From Eopsaltria australis (taxonomy: Eukaryota > Chordata > Aves > Passeriformes > Petroicidae), in assembly GCA_034509425.1 (NCBI GenBank), contig JAVTVJ010000300.1:1-64000 (forward strand): a DNA stretch of 64,000 bases, read 5' to 3'. This document shows, piece after piece, positions 55,142 through 64,000 of this stretch; the stretch's first letter is position 1; each line of letters begins with the position of its first letter. Both the position numbers and the translations under genes were made by a program. The notes below the pieces were generated by a model. It did no database searches, was not told where the DNA came from, and worked only from the letters and a program-made list of their open reading frames with translations.

Positions 55142-55958
55142 ATGTATTATTAAACATATCTATATATTAAAGTTACAATTATTTTTAGAAATTAAATGAC
55201 AAGACATAGTGGGGTATAAATCGTGCGAAGGGTTTCTTCTTCATCTTTTTTGAGTTTAGATTTTTACCTGTAAAAGATCAGAAAAAAACAACTCGGTTCG
55301 CTCTCGAACCAGGTTAAAAGGACAGGATAATTTATTTTCTCTAAGGTTATTTCATAGACTGACTTCAGGACAATTCTGACTTTACACAAGACACAACACA
55401 AGAGTACTATTGGGGTGTGGGTCCCCTCTAAGCAGGAGTTTTTAGGTTTTGCACAACACAACAAACAGGAGTTTTTAGGCTCTGCACAAAGTAGGGGTGT
55501 GGGTCCCCTCTAAACAGGAGTTTTTTGGCTCTGCACAAAGTAGGGGAGTGGGTCCCCTCCAAGCAGGAGTTTTTCAGGCTTCGCACAACACCACGAACAG
55601 GAGTTTTTTAGGCTCCGCACAAAGTACTAAGGAGAGGCTTTTACTACAACAACAGACGGGAGGGCCTCCCCACAAGACATAAGCAGCAGAATTGGCTTCA
55701 GGACTGAAACTTGTCAATCTTGGATTTACACAACAAAACACATTAAAGGGAACTAAAACCTTCAAATTAGTTTACTACAGCTTCTACAACATCTTCAGGA
55801 AAAGTTGTATCAGAATTGTCAAGAGTTCAGTCTATTACAGGTGAGACATCAAGCTCCACAAACCCTTAGAGAAAAATTACAGTAAAATTTCAAAGCATGC
55901 AGAATTTTGGGAGAGGAGACAATACTATTATGAAAGGCACTTCGGGTCAGAGAATGTT
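55142..55958 (-). mobile_element. Leader of an ERV with a tRNA-Ser primer site
   Basis: It lies between the outer end of the ERVL copy 2 LTR and the primer site at 55,959. No gag or pol frame is seen. The main content is the tandem repeat at 55,405-55,632. The ERVL copy 2 LTR on the left probably cut this element. Confidence 0.5.
55405..55632. repeat. Tandem repeat, about 50- and 35-bp units
   Basis: The phrases 'gtgggtcccctctaagcagg' and 'agtttttaggctctgcacaa' alternate about four to five times with small changes, partly as a higher-order unit of about 85-135 bp. Confidence 0.85.
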
Positions 55959-55976
55959 ATCCTGCCAACTACGCCA
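55959..55976 (-). promoter_or_regulatory. Primer binding site, tRNA-Ser type
   Basis: The minus strand reads TGGCGTAGTTGGCAGGAT, one base different from the complement of the vertebrate tRNA-Ser 3' end. Four bases separate it from the LTR. Confidence 0.75.
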
Positions 55977-55980
55977 AAAA

Positions 55981-56720
55981 TGTTATGATCTAATTATTAA
56001 AGCTCTTTAGAGATACGTCTGCCCGAATTAAGGTACAAGCGAGACCATATGCCAATCAATAGTATGAGTTTTATTTGATAGTAAATATGAGAGAGAGAGA
56101 GAGAGAGAGAGAAGAAAAGAGAGAAAAGAGGAAGTAGGGAGAAAGATGGGGGGGACAGAGAGGGACAGGGACAAAGAAGTATCACCACTCAGTGGGTCCT
56201 ATTGGTGTTGCGATGTCCTCTTCAGCTGGTCTCGGTGGTGGAAGTCCCCCCCAAAGCACAGAATGCCATGGGTTGATATACACTCAGGTCAGGTGGAAAT
56301 GTCCAGGCATGTCCCCCTGGGGGAGGGGGCAGCCTCTAGCAGCAGACTCTGCTTGCATCACGTGCACTCCTGTGGTGCAAGGCGTCTGGGGAGCACTTTG
56401 GGGGGTCTGTGATAGATTGTGACTCCCCCTCAGCTGCCTCTCACGTGAGAGTCCCGTGGATGTGGCTTGTGGGGTTGGAGGTTCCACAGCTGGGCCAGTT
56501 TGTGTAATGGAGGATGCGTGTGTATTGCCTCTGACCAGAGGTTACGCCATCCTCCTCTCCCCTTCAGCTGGGGGGTAGGACTCTGCAAACTTGGCTTCTG
56601 TGAGCTGTGCTTTGCCCCCCACCCCAAACTCAGCCAGAAATGATTCTCAGTACAGCTGGTGGCTTCAGCCTCTGTGGACGCATTCCTCTCCCTAAGACCG
56701 AGATGATTGAACAATAGGCT
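55981..56720 (-). repeat. 5' LTR of the tRNA-Ser-primed ERV
   Basis: The inner end TGTTATGATC is fixed by the primer site. On the minus strand: a TATA-like box near 56,275, a CT-rich R region including (GA)12 on the plus strand at 56,089-56,112, AATAAA near 56,073, then U5. The outer (right) end is not defined and could lie anywhere between about 56,500 and 56,760. Confidence 0.65.
56089..56112. repeat. Microsatellite (GA)12
   Basis: Twelve GA units, directly readable, inside the LTR. Confidence 0.95.
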
Positions 56721-56839
56721 TTTCCCTTTATCTAATCTCAGCAGTTTGACTCAGTTCAAGGTCCCAGTCAGGTATCTTCAGGGAGGCTTCTCTGATATAT
56801 CAATGTTTGAGGCATGAACTATTTTCAGTCTCTGACAGG

Positions 56840-57400
56840 GTTTGACTGGGGTAAAGCTCACAGCCCTTACAGTGCTGTGTTTTGTATCGGTAGCTGGCGT
56901 TGATAACAGAGCAGTGTTTTGGCTACTGCCAAGCTGTGCTGTCCCTCTGACATTCCTTCCCCCCTCCAAAGGGGATGAGGGTGGGCAAGATCCTGGGAGG
57001 GGACACATGCAGGCCAGCTGACCCCAGTCAACCAAAGGGATATTCCATACCATATGACATCAGCTCAGATATATAAGGGAAGGAAGAGAGGAGGAGGCGG
57101 CACTCAGGACTCGTCCATGTTTGCCTTCCTGGACAACCATTATGCGTGCTGAAGCCCTGCTTCCCAGAAAGTGTCCGGACATCGCTACTGATGGGAAGTA
57201 GAGATTGACTGTTTTTCTCCTCAGCTCTTGCGTGCACAACTCTCTGCTTGCTTGCTCTATTTTTCCCGCTGTAATAAAACTGCCTTATTTTACCCTGGTA
57301 GTCTTTTTTCCATATTATTCTCTCCCCTCTCCCAGTGGGAGAGGAAGTGATAGAGTGACTGAGTGGACACCTGGCACCTAGCCGGGGTCAGCCCACGACA
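56840..57400 (+). mobile_element. LTR-like sequence, plus strand (left limit unknown)
   Basis: TATATAAG at 57,070-57,077, AATAAA near 57,272 and an end ...CCCACGACA at 57,400 give a plausible U3-R-U5 order. The start is not identified. It may be a separate solo LTR next to the minus-strand LTR. Confidence 0.45.
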
Positions 57401-58069
57401 ACTGGTTATCCTGAGAATGTCTCCTTCCCTTTGCAGAGCAACCCAAGCCATCTTCCAGAGGTCAGTTACAAAGAGGTGTTGGCAGGTTGAAAGTCTGGAG
57501 GGAAAGTGTCTGGACTGCCTGGTCAGAAACAGAGTCCCCAAGAACTGGAGGAAGTAAGAAGTACGTGGCTTTTCAGTGTAGAAACACACACTACGTCCGA
57601 AATATGAATAAATACCTTGCCTTGTCTCTAGCTTTTTGTTCTGCTTTTTCAGCATCTCAGTTTCCTCTTCCTTCTGATGCTTTATTTGGATTGCTCTTCC
57701 AGGAAATGCCCTGAAACAGATTTGTAAGATCTCTTTATTTGTACTTGGACACTGGCACAACAGTGGACATGCCCCTATTGAATAATCTGAATTCAAGGAA
57801 AAAAGTTCTGAGGTGAGAAAGTGCAAGAGCATCCAGGAAAAAGTCCAGGGGAGCTGAACACCTCCCCTAAAAGCTCCCACCCAGAATTTATCCTCAGATC
57901 AAGTGGGAAGCTATTTACATCAGAAGAAGTGGAGGTGTGGTTGTGAGTATCATAATGATTTTCCCCTCTACATTGATTTAATATAAAAAATCACATGACC
58001 TGTTCTGACTGTCTGGAAGGTGGAGTATGAACAGTGTCAGACAAAGTTCTGTTGTCATCATCCATCCAT
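57401..58069. other. Non-coding DNA, no gene seen
   Basis: A minus-strand frame of 196 codons covers 57,290-57,880, but overlaps the LTR-like sequence and has no known motif, so I do not call it. Confidence 0.45.
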
Positions 58070-58437
58070 TGATGCCTTAAGTTTTTAGCTTTTATATTTT
58101 TCAGATCCTGTACTGCATTAGTGTATAACTAATGTTCTGTTCCAAAACAATCCTTCTAAGCCTGAGAACCAAAGATGCCCTCAGCCTCAGGCCCCAAAAA
58201 ATATAAACAAAAGTAAATCAGAGGAAAGCAAAGTTAATTGTCTAATTATAGATTCAGGTAATGAAGTCATATTCTCCCAGTTTGCTCTGCCCCCGCCACC
58301 CCCATTTACTTAGAAGGATTGTTTTGTCTGACCAAAATGTGAAGAGAGCTTACTAACACTCTATATGGAGTGCAGAGTTATACACTAATGCAGTACAGGA
58401 TCTGAAAAAATATAAAAGCTAAAAACTTAAGGCATCA
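58070..58437. repeat. Inverted pair of class I LTR ends (palindrome-like)
   Basis: The left arm starts TGATGCCTTAAG and the right arm is its reverse complement, ending CTTAAGGCATCA. About 60 bp at the ends match almost perfectly, and 'aacaatccttctaag' also pairs further in. Both arms resemble the 5' end of the LTR family at 11,565 and 59,907, so this is two truncated LTRs head to head or an inverted duplication. Confidence 0.8.
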
Positions 58438-58547
58438 CCCTCCATAAGGGGAAGAAGGAAATAATAAACTACATTGCAATCAGTGGGCAAATATGCAATA
58501 AAGTCTTAGAAAATGCACAAGCTAAACTTCCTCCCTCCAATTTCTGA

Positions 58548-58823
58548 TCAGCCCATAGGGAAAAGAAATCTAGAGACCAAAACTTGTCCAGGCTGTTCTT
58601 TGCCAGGTGGGTGGTTTGTGATTCTGTGAGTCAATACCAACACTGCAAATAAAATACTCCCAAAGTGTAAGATCTGCACATTATATGGTGCAAATCCAAC
58701 AGCTTCTGTAAATTGTCTCTGAGTTCCCAGTATAGCCTGGGCAAAATTAGTTGCTAATGCAGAGCCCTCCCTGTGTCTGGCTGATTTGTAACTTTCTGTC
58801 CCACCTGCCCTAGCGTGCACCAG
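58548..58823 (-). other. In-frame open extension with a membrane segment
   Basis: After the TAG at 58,826-58,824, exon 2's frame stays open for 91 more codons to a stop at 58,548. It includes a hydrophobic segment (ILHFGSILFAVLVL) and a polar end. Either the TAG is a recent nonsense mutation in a longer membrane protein, or this is 3' UTR that is open by chance. Confidence 0.4.
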
Positions 58824-59031
58824 CTACAGTGCATTGTCAGAGGCCACACTAAACAGTGTCATTTCTGGTAACTGGACTCTCACTTTTTTTTTGTTGTCCA
58901 TCTTTTTCACCATTTCGAACATTTCCTTCATTTTTTTGTTGTCCATCTCTTTCATAATTTCAAACATTTCCTTCATGATTGAAGCCTGCTCTTGATAGGC
59001 TGATGGCTGCTGTGAGGTGTCAGATGTATGT
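58824..59031 (-). CDS. Predicted gene, exon 2 (coiled-coil part)
   Basis: On the minus strand a pyrimidine-rich run and CAG (59,034-59,032) form a strong acceptor. The exon continues the phase left by exon 1 (two bases plus one) and runs 68 codons to TAG at 58,826-58,824. It encodes a polar start (HTSDTSQQPSAYQEQ) and then two near-identical 15-residue units built on KEMFEIMKEMDNKK, probably a coiled coil. I know no family with this pattern. The frame stays open after the TAG. Confidence 0.5.
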
Positions 59032-60713
59032 CTGAGGAAAAAAAGAAAAGGGAATTCTTATAATGAAGGGGGGTGAGAACACATCCTCGAAACAAGTACT
59101 TTATAATAGCCAGTCCTGTGAGCAGAGGCTTCATGGCTATATCCATGCCAGCAAATAGATCAGAGACAGGACAAAGGGCACACAGGGGTGCAGATTTGGC
59201 ACAAGTGAGTTAGCACTCTCCCAGATAATGCCTGATACAGCTCAGAGGACTCCACAGGCCAGGATATGCCAAAACCAGGAGGGTTTGACTAATCATTAGG
59301 TCTGGATAAAGTGGGCAAGATACAAGGACAGCTCCTGAAAAACAAACTCAACCCAGACCTGCAGAGAGTGGGGAACAGCAAATGCAGGTGACTGTTCTGC
59401 TAAAACCAACTTTGGAATGTACAAGTGCGGGGTTTTTTTAATAGAGGAGTACAAAGCTCTGTGTTCCAAGGTAATTTATTTGTACAACTGCTCTGTGTCC
59501 TGTTTCCTCATGGGGATCCAAAATATCAACTATTATTAGAGAGACAGTCCCACATTAAGGTGCTCCTACAGCTTGGATCCAGGTGGAACAGAGAGCAAGC
59601 TCATCCCTGTGACCAGATGTCAGAGAAAGCCTCAGCTCAGTCCATCTGCATGTCAGAAGCCCATTGTCCAATTACAGCTTCAGGTAGTGGAGTCCCATCC
59701 CCAGTTTGTCCCCCTTCTTATCTCACTGCTGCCCATGGTTGTTTACATTTTTGGGGCTTTGGACAAACTGGGTGTCCTTGAAACCCAGGCCTAGAGAAAT
59801 TGTTTTGTCTGAATAAAATGGTAGAACAGTAGCTGAAAGGAGTTTTAGAGTTATACATTAAAACAGTACTGATCTGGAAAATATAAAAGCTAAAACTTAA
59901 GGCATCAGGATCACTTCACTTTCAGTCTTTCACTGAAGACACAATCTTTTTTTTAAGCTCAACAATCCAGTAAAAAGTTACATTATAATCCACCTTTCCC
60001 TGCAAAATGGATGAGCTCAGAGTCAGTCATGAAATCCCAGATCTTGTCACACTCTTTATACTGATCTTTCTAGTTTCTCTTCCTCTTGCACCAATTTAAG
60101 ATCTGCCTTACAATTTGGAGTTGAACTTGAGCTGAATTTGGGGGACATTTCAATTTGGGGGCATAAAATTTTCTGTGATGGCTAGAAAGGTTAGGAAGTA
60201 GAAAACAGAGCTCTTACTGAATATTTCAAAGTCAGAAAATGTTTGCCATTCAACACTCATACAACCCTCCAAGAAACTTTGTAGAAATATTCAGACCTAG
60301 GAAGATTAAATAAGTTTATCCAGAGACACCCCCGGTGTAACCTACCTGCTGCCTTCTGCAGTCATCTTTCTGGGATCAGTGTCCTTACACTGTCTTTCCA
60401 ATACCTCTGTTCCTCTGTCACCAGAAACATTGTGTGTATGACACAATTCCACTCCTCTGGAGCCAGAAATGTTGAGTGCACACCACACTTCTTTGCTGGA
60501 GCCAGAACCTCTGGGTGTATCCCACACTTCTCCATTGCTAGAGCCAGAAATATCAGGTGTATTCGACACTTCTGTTCTTCTGGAGACAAAAGCCCTGGCG
60601 AAATTCCATATTGTTCCTTTGCTGGAGTCAGAAACATTTGGTGTATTCATGCCTTTAGAGCAGCAGCAGAAAATGTTTGCTGAAATGAGTGGACAGCACT
60701 GAGGGCTGTCCAT
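58824..60713 (-). CDS. Predicted two-exon host gene, 191 aa, unknown family
   Basis: Exons 60,713-60,346 and 59,031-58,824 join in phase to give 191 codons. Support: ATG with A at -3 and G at +4, donor AG|GTAGGT, acceptor TTTTTTTCCTCAG, and reading frame kept over a 1.3-kb intron that holds an LTR relic. The protein would have a Cys-rich start (NIFCCCS), a set of 14-residue repeats and a C-terminal coiled coil. No domain recognised; no homologue can be named from sequence alone. It starts 263 bp from the HSPA12-like start on the other strand. Transcription is not shown. Confidence 0.48.
59637..59907 (-). mobile_element. Diverged class I LTR fragment (in intron)
   Basis: The match to the 51,992-52,432 LTR is clear from 'cccattgtccaattacag' through 'gttgtttacattttt' to 'aaaacttaaggcatca'. 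The inner part of the LTR is not recognisable. It lies between the two predicted exons. Confidence 0.82.
60346..60713 (-). CDS. Predicted gene, exon 1 (14-residue repeats)
   Basis: The ATG at 60,713-60,711 has a strong Kozak context. 122 codons plus two bases lead to the donor AG|GTAGGT (intron from 60,345). After a Cys-rich start, about six imperfect 14-residue units follow, with a core like SGSS-x-E-V-W and TP or TH three to four residues on. Units are 42 bp, so expansion keeps the frame. Without splicing the frame ends at TAG within the donor itself, which also fits the splice model. Confidence 0.5.
60415..60645 (-). repeat. 42-bp coding tandem repeat
   Basis: About six diverged 42-bp units recur, visible on the plus strand as variants of 'ctggagccagaaatgttgag' and 'cacacttct'. 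Their multiple-of-three length and drift with an open frame suggest coding origin. Confidence 0.75.
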
Positions 60714-60976
60714 GCTGCTGGGAGTGCAGAAAGCTACTGATCAGACAGTTTCCTAACAAAGGCACTTTGCTGTTATGAAGAACAGAAGAAAGCCCTGCCT
60801 CTTTACAGGAAAAGGCACAATTTACAGTTTGTCTAGTCACATCTCTCTCCTCTAGCCAATAAAATCAGGGGAGGTCGCCCTTCCCTCTGCAATATCAGTC
60901 CTTTGAGTTTCAGTCCAGTCCCATCTGTTCACCCCTCTCTGCTCCCAGAGCAGCACACCTCTGCACTGCAGTGGCC
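60714..60976. promoter_or_regulatory. Possible bidirectional promoter
   Basis: 263 bp separate two divergent starts, both with good Kozak contexts. A CCAAT box lies at 60,856-60,860. No clear TATA box is seen for either direction, as is common in bidirectional promoters. This is inference from layout. Confidence 0.4.
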
Positions 60977-61256
60977 ATGGCCAGCCAGTCAGTCTTTGTC
61001 ATTGCTATAGATTTTGTCACAACCTACAGTGGGTACTGTTTTACTCTTGCTTCAGGTACAGACCAAATCTGCCAGGTTTACTGGGGAACAGAGCGTGGGT
61101 TCAAGACCCCAAAGACCTACGAGCATCTTGTTCAACCAGAACCAGGAGTTCAAATATTTTGGCTATGATGCTGTGATGAAGTACAAGAGCCTGCCCTCCA
61201 GCCAAGCTGGCAGCTGGTACTTCTTCCAGAACTTCAAGATGCAGCTGTGCAACACG
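60977..61256 (+). pseudogene. HSPA12-like gene, first coding exon, damaged
   Basis: HSPA12 proteins are atypical Hsp70-family ATPases in the cytosol. The exon begins gccATGg and encodes VFVIAIDF-x-TTYSGYCF, the phosphate-1 nucleotide loop of this family, then TDQICQVYWGTE and KTPKT. A frameshift near 61,117 (two bases missing or one gained) follows; the next frame continues ILFNQNQEFKYFGYDAV and WYFFQNFKMQL, also HSPA12-like. In the loop, the usual Gly of DFGTT is Val (codon 61,016-61,018). The exon ends at a GT donor at 61,257. No further exon was found downstream. It is most likely a pseudogene or a decayed paralogue. Confidence 0.78.
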
Positions 61257-61681
61257 GTAGGGGGAAGAGTTACTACTAGTGGGGTTTGGGGCTATTCACT
61301 TATTTGAGGGATGGGGGTTAGAGAATCCATGAAGAGGGCTGAGTAGTTCTGGTTGATGAGGATCAATGAACACAAGTCAGAGAGTATTTTGATGAACAAA
61401 AGAAGAAATTATTTATTTCTGTAATTGCCGAAAGCTTCACAGGCCCTTCCTTTATGATTTTTTTTATTTGTCTAAAGACAATAAAACCTGACTGCATACC
61501 TGGGTGAAGGCAAATACCTGTTCCTAACAAAACGTTGCCCTGTTCCCAAGCTTGACAGAGAAACTGGTCTCCCTCTGGGACTCCCTACCTTAGTCCTCAA
61601 CAAGAAACAGGGATCAAGTGAAATTTGCTGTAATTCAAAGGAGATGGGCAGCCTCGGGATTACCTAAAATCTCATCCCATG
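61257..61681. other. Probable former intron of HSPA12-like copy
   Basis: Non-coding, no repeat recognised, ends at the target-site duplication of the solo LTR. Confidence 0.45.
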
Positions 61682-63301
61682 TGTCCTGGGTTGGCCCAAG
61701 GGGTGCCAATCTCGGAAGTGACCCATGCTGCAGGAAGTAATACAACTTCCTTCCTGGGAGGGAGAGCCAATAACCAGGTAGTTTTAAGTATTGATATGTA
61801 GGTAAACCAATTAAAAGTTGATCTGCCTTCGAGGAAAAAAAAATCATATATAAGCAGAGGACCTCTGAATCTCTTCCTCTCTTAACCTTCCTGCTCTTCA
61901 GAGAGAAGCAGCTCCCTGCTCTCTCTCTGGTAAGACTGGGCCTTCTCCCCCTCCCCCCTCCCTCCCCCAGAGGGAGGGGGGTGGAAGGGAGATTTGGAGT
62001 GGTGGTGCAGCTGGGCCTGGGGGAGGACCCGGCCTGAGCTCTTGCAGATACAGTTCAGCTGGACCAACATCCCAGCTGCAGTGGACAGTGTTGGGCCCTC
62101 CTACTCCAGGCCAGGCAGGGGCTGGGCCGGCTCCATCCTGCTCCAGGCCAGGTCCTGCTCTGTCACCCTGGGGCCCTGCTCCGGGCCGGCCCCACCGGGC
62201 CGAGCCAGCTCTGCAGAGCCAGGCCACAGAGACTCTGAGGGCTTTTGCCACCCGGCTCGGACTTTTCAAACAGCCCGGCAAAGATCATGTGAGCATCGCA
62301 AGAGAGAGAGAGAGGGATTAACCCTCTCCATGCCCGGACTAAACCTGCAGACACCCATCCTTCCTACACAGAGAGAGGAACGAGTGAGGACACCTACAGA
62401 AATGCAGCATAGAGAATTTAAAGTCAGTGAAGGAAGGAGAGCCGACACCTAGAGGGAGGAGCATGAGAAGTGCTTCGATAGTGAAGATGAAAATTCTTTT
62501 GTAGAACCATGGTTGGGACTAAGCTAATAAATTCCCTGTAATATATGAAGGAATAGTCCAAAGGGGGGATGTGATGTTCTAATTGCAGCCAGATAGCCAA
62601 GGCACCTGGGTAGAGATAAGTAGGTACTGAAGTAAGTGCAGCCTGATGAGAAGCTCAAAGAAAGACAGAGAAGAGGCTGTGACGTCCCTCGCCCCCGGGG
62701 AATGCCAGAGAACTCGTATTGTCAGGAGAACCTGTGTTGCTAGACACAGAAGAAGGGGATTTTTCTTTGCTGCTGCAATAGAACTGCTCATCCTTAAAAG
62801 GGTACCCCATGGGCTGTCATGACCCACCCCCCCCCATAGTAGCTGTGGGAAGGCTACTGGTGTAGGGGGCAGGATCTTCCACAACAAGCAGATTTTCCTC
62901 CCAGGCAGCTGCTGGTTGAGAGGCTGAAAACCATAAAAAACTGTATTTTCTTACAGAAAGTCCATGGTATAAGCAAGAGAGACTTCTCTCCCTAAATGAA
63001 CTAAGAAAAGACTATTTTAGAGGGGGTAAACTGACTAAAAGTTGAAGTGTTGTCTTGTCTGTTGCCAGTGGGCAAAAAATGGAGAGGTGGGGGGAGGAGA
63101 GGTGGTCTGAGGGTTTTGTTCTGGTTTTTCCTGGTTTTTTCCCTTTGTTTTAGATTTATTAAGAAACTTTCTTTATCTTCTTCAAAGCTTGAGCCTGCTT
63201 TGCCTACTCCTAATCATTATCTCACAGCAAAATCAGGTAAATTTTGGTAAGTGTGCCGGTATTTGGCCAGAAACTCGAATAGGTGAACTGAAACCACTAC
63301 A
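61682..63301 (+). mobile_element. Solo LTR of the long-LTR family
   Basis: 1,620 bp starting TGTCCTGGG and ending ACCACTACA, flanked by perfect 5-bp direct repeats ccatg (61,677-61,681 and 63,302-63,306). It is the same family as the LTRs at 43,033-46,601 on the other strand. TATATAAG is at 61,847-61,854. No intact AATAAA is seen at the place used by the other copies (ATTAAG near 63,157). A solo LTR forms by recombination between the two LTRs of one insertion. Confidence 0.92.
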
Positions 63302-63356
63302 CCATGTTATGCAGCTCTGGGGCAGGACATCTACCCCCCTCACCTCCTCCTCCTGT

Positions 63357-64000
63357 GTGCCACAGATAACAGGTGCATAAAGAGATAACCCAAGGGCAGG
63401 AAGGCCCAGCAGGGGTCATCTCTGGCGCCAGAGGGCTCAAGCCTCAGCTAAGAATGAACATCTTAGTCTGCAGAGCTGATGGAAGGAGAGATAAAAGAAA
63501 AATCACTGACTTAAGAATCATGGTTTTACACTATAAAAGATACACGAGCTAACACTGGGGCAGAAGTCTCTCACACCCTAAAAGTGTTTGAAGCTTCTCC
63601 CCGAAGTCTGGACGCAGGTTTCATGGTTACTTCTCCGGGGATTGAGGGAAAGGACCTTGATATGCTGCACCAACAAATTGGATGATAAGATACATTGAAT
63701 CCTAAGATTATGCTATTTCTTCGCTAGCTGTAACTGAAAAAGGTACCATTCTCATGCACTGTATATATTAAACTACTAGTAGTCTTTCTTTTTGTTTTAT
63801 TCCTGTGTAGTATTGGTTTGTTTTTGAGTCTTATGTCTGTTAGTTTCCCCATCTATTAATAAATGATTCATTCTATAATAGACAGAATCAGTCATGATTA
63901 AAAGAACTTATACACGAAAGTGGGTTTTGGGGTGCTGGTTACCTCAATAAGGTTACTACCTACTGCCAAGGCCTGGGCAGGAGGCAAGGACTGATATTTA
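63357..64000 (+). mobile_element. LTR-like sequence running off the window
   Basis: CTATAAAAG near 63,530 and AATAAA near 63,859, with TG-type beginnings near 63,355, suggest another LTR in plus orientation. Neither end is certain and the right end is outside the window. Confidence 0.35.

Noticed and set aside
55405..55632. A CRISPR-like array
   Set aside because: Repeats are direct neighbours without unique spacers of even length, in a vertebrate ERV leader; it is an ordinary tandem repeat.
57290..57880. A 196-codon open frame on the minus strand
   Set aside because: It overlaps LTR-like sequence with TATA and AATAAA on the other strand and shows no motif.

Overview
The window looks like bird genomic DNA, most likely a songbird. 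The basis is remnants of the avian CR1 LINE 3' end, an old MIR-type SINE relic, and a dense pile of endogenous retroviruses (ERVs) of the kinds usual in bird genomes: ERVL-like, gamma-type class I and beta-type class II. There is one fragment of a cellular HSPA12-type gene. No bacterial operons, CRISPR arrays or phage genes were seen. At least four proviruses and several LTRs in 64 kb suggest a low-recombination, repeat-accumulating region such as the W chromosome or pericentromere; that is inference.

Layout. 1-16,347 is AT-rich DNA without recognisable genes. It holds a perfect 137-bp tandem duplication (6,544-6,817), a CR1 3' end (7,700-7,856) and the 3' end of a class I ERV with its LTR (11,335-11,992). 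16,348-23,557 is a nearly complete ERVL-like provirus on the minus strand (LTR-gag-pro-pol-LTR, no env). 23,558-30,080 is an LTR fragment followed by a broken class I provirus on the plus strand (pol, part of env, 3' LTR). A young class II gag-only element (24,612-27,865, 6-bp target duplication) is nested inside its pol gene. 30,107-32,338 is an internally deleted ERV of uncertain class. 32,339-43,032 is mostly non-coding host DNA with CR1, MIR and one LTR-like sequence.

43,033-46,601 is a coding-free LTR element: two 1.63-kb LTRs, about 300 bp between them and a tRNA-Gly primer site. 46,602-52,432 is the 5' part of a second class I provirus (minus), which has entered a second ERVL-like provirus (52,433-55,141). 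55,142-57,400 holds a tRNA-Ser-primed ERV leader with tandem repeats and LTR sequences.

58,548-61,256 is the most gene-like host region. A predicted two-exon gene on the minus strand (start at 60,713, good Kozak context, canonical donor and acceptor, reading frame kept across the intron) lies head-to-head, 263 bp away, with a damaged HSPA12-like first exon on the plus strand. I do not recognise the minus-strand protein. A 1.62-kb solo LTR with a perfect 5-bp target duplication (61,682-63,301) and another LTR-like sequence close the window.

The ERV genes are largely broken by stops, frameshifts and nested insertions. Among retroviral reading frames, only the class II gag stays open over a long distance. 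Points worth following are the divergent gene pair, the coding-free 1.63-kb-LTR family, Gag-like proteins starting with membrane segments, and a stop codon kept at the gag-pro border of both ERVL copies.
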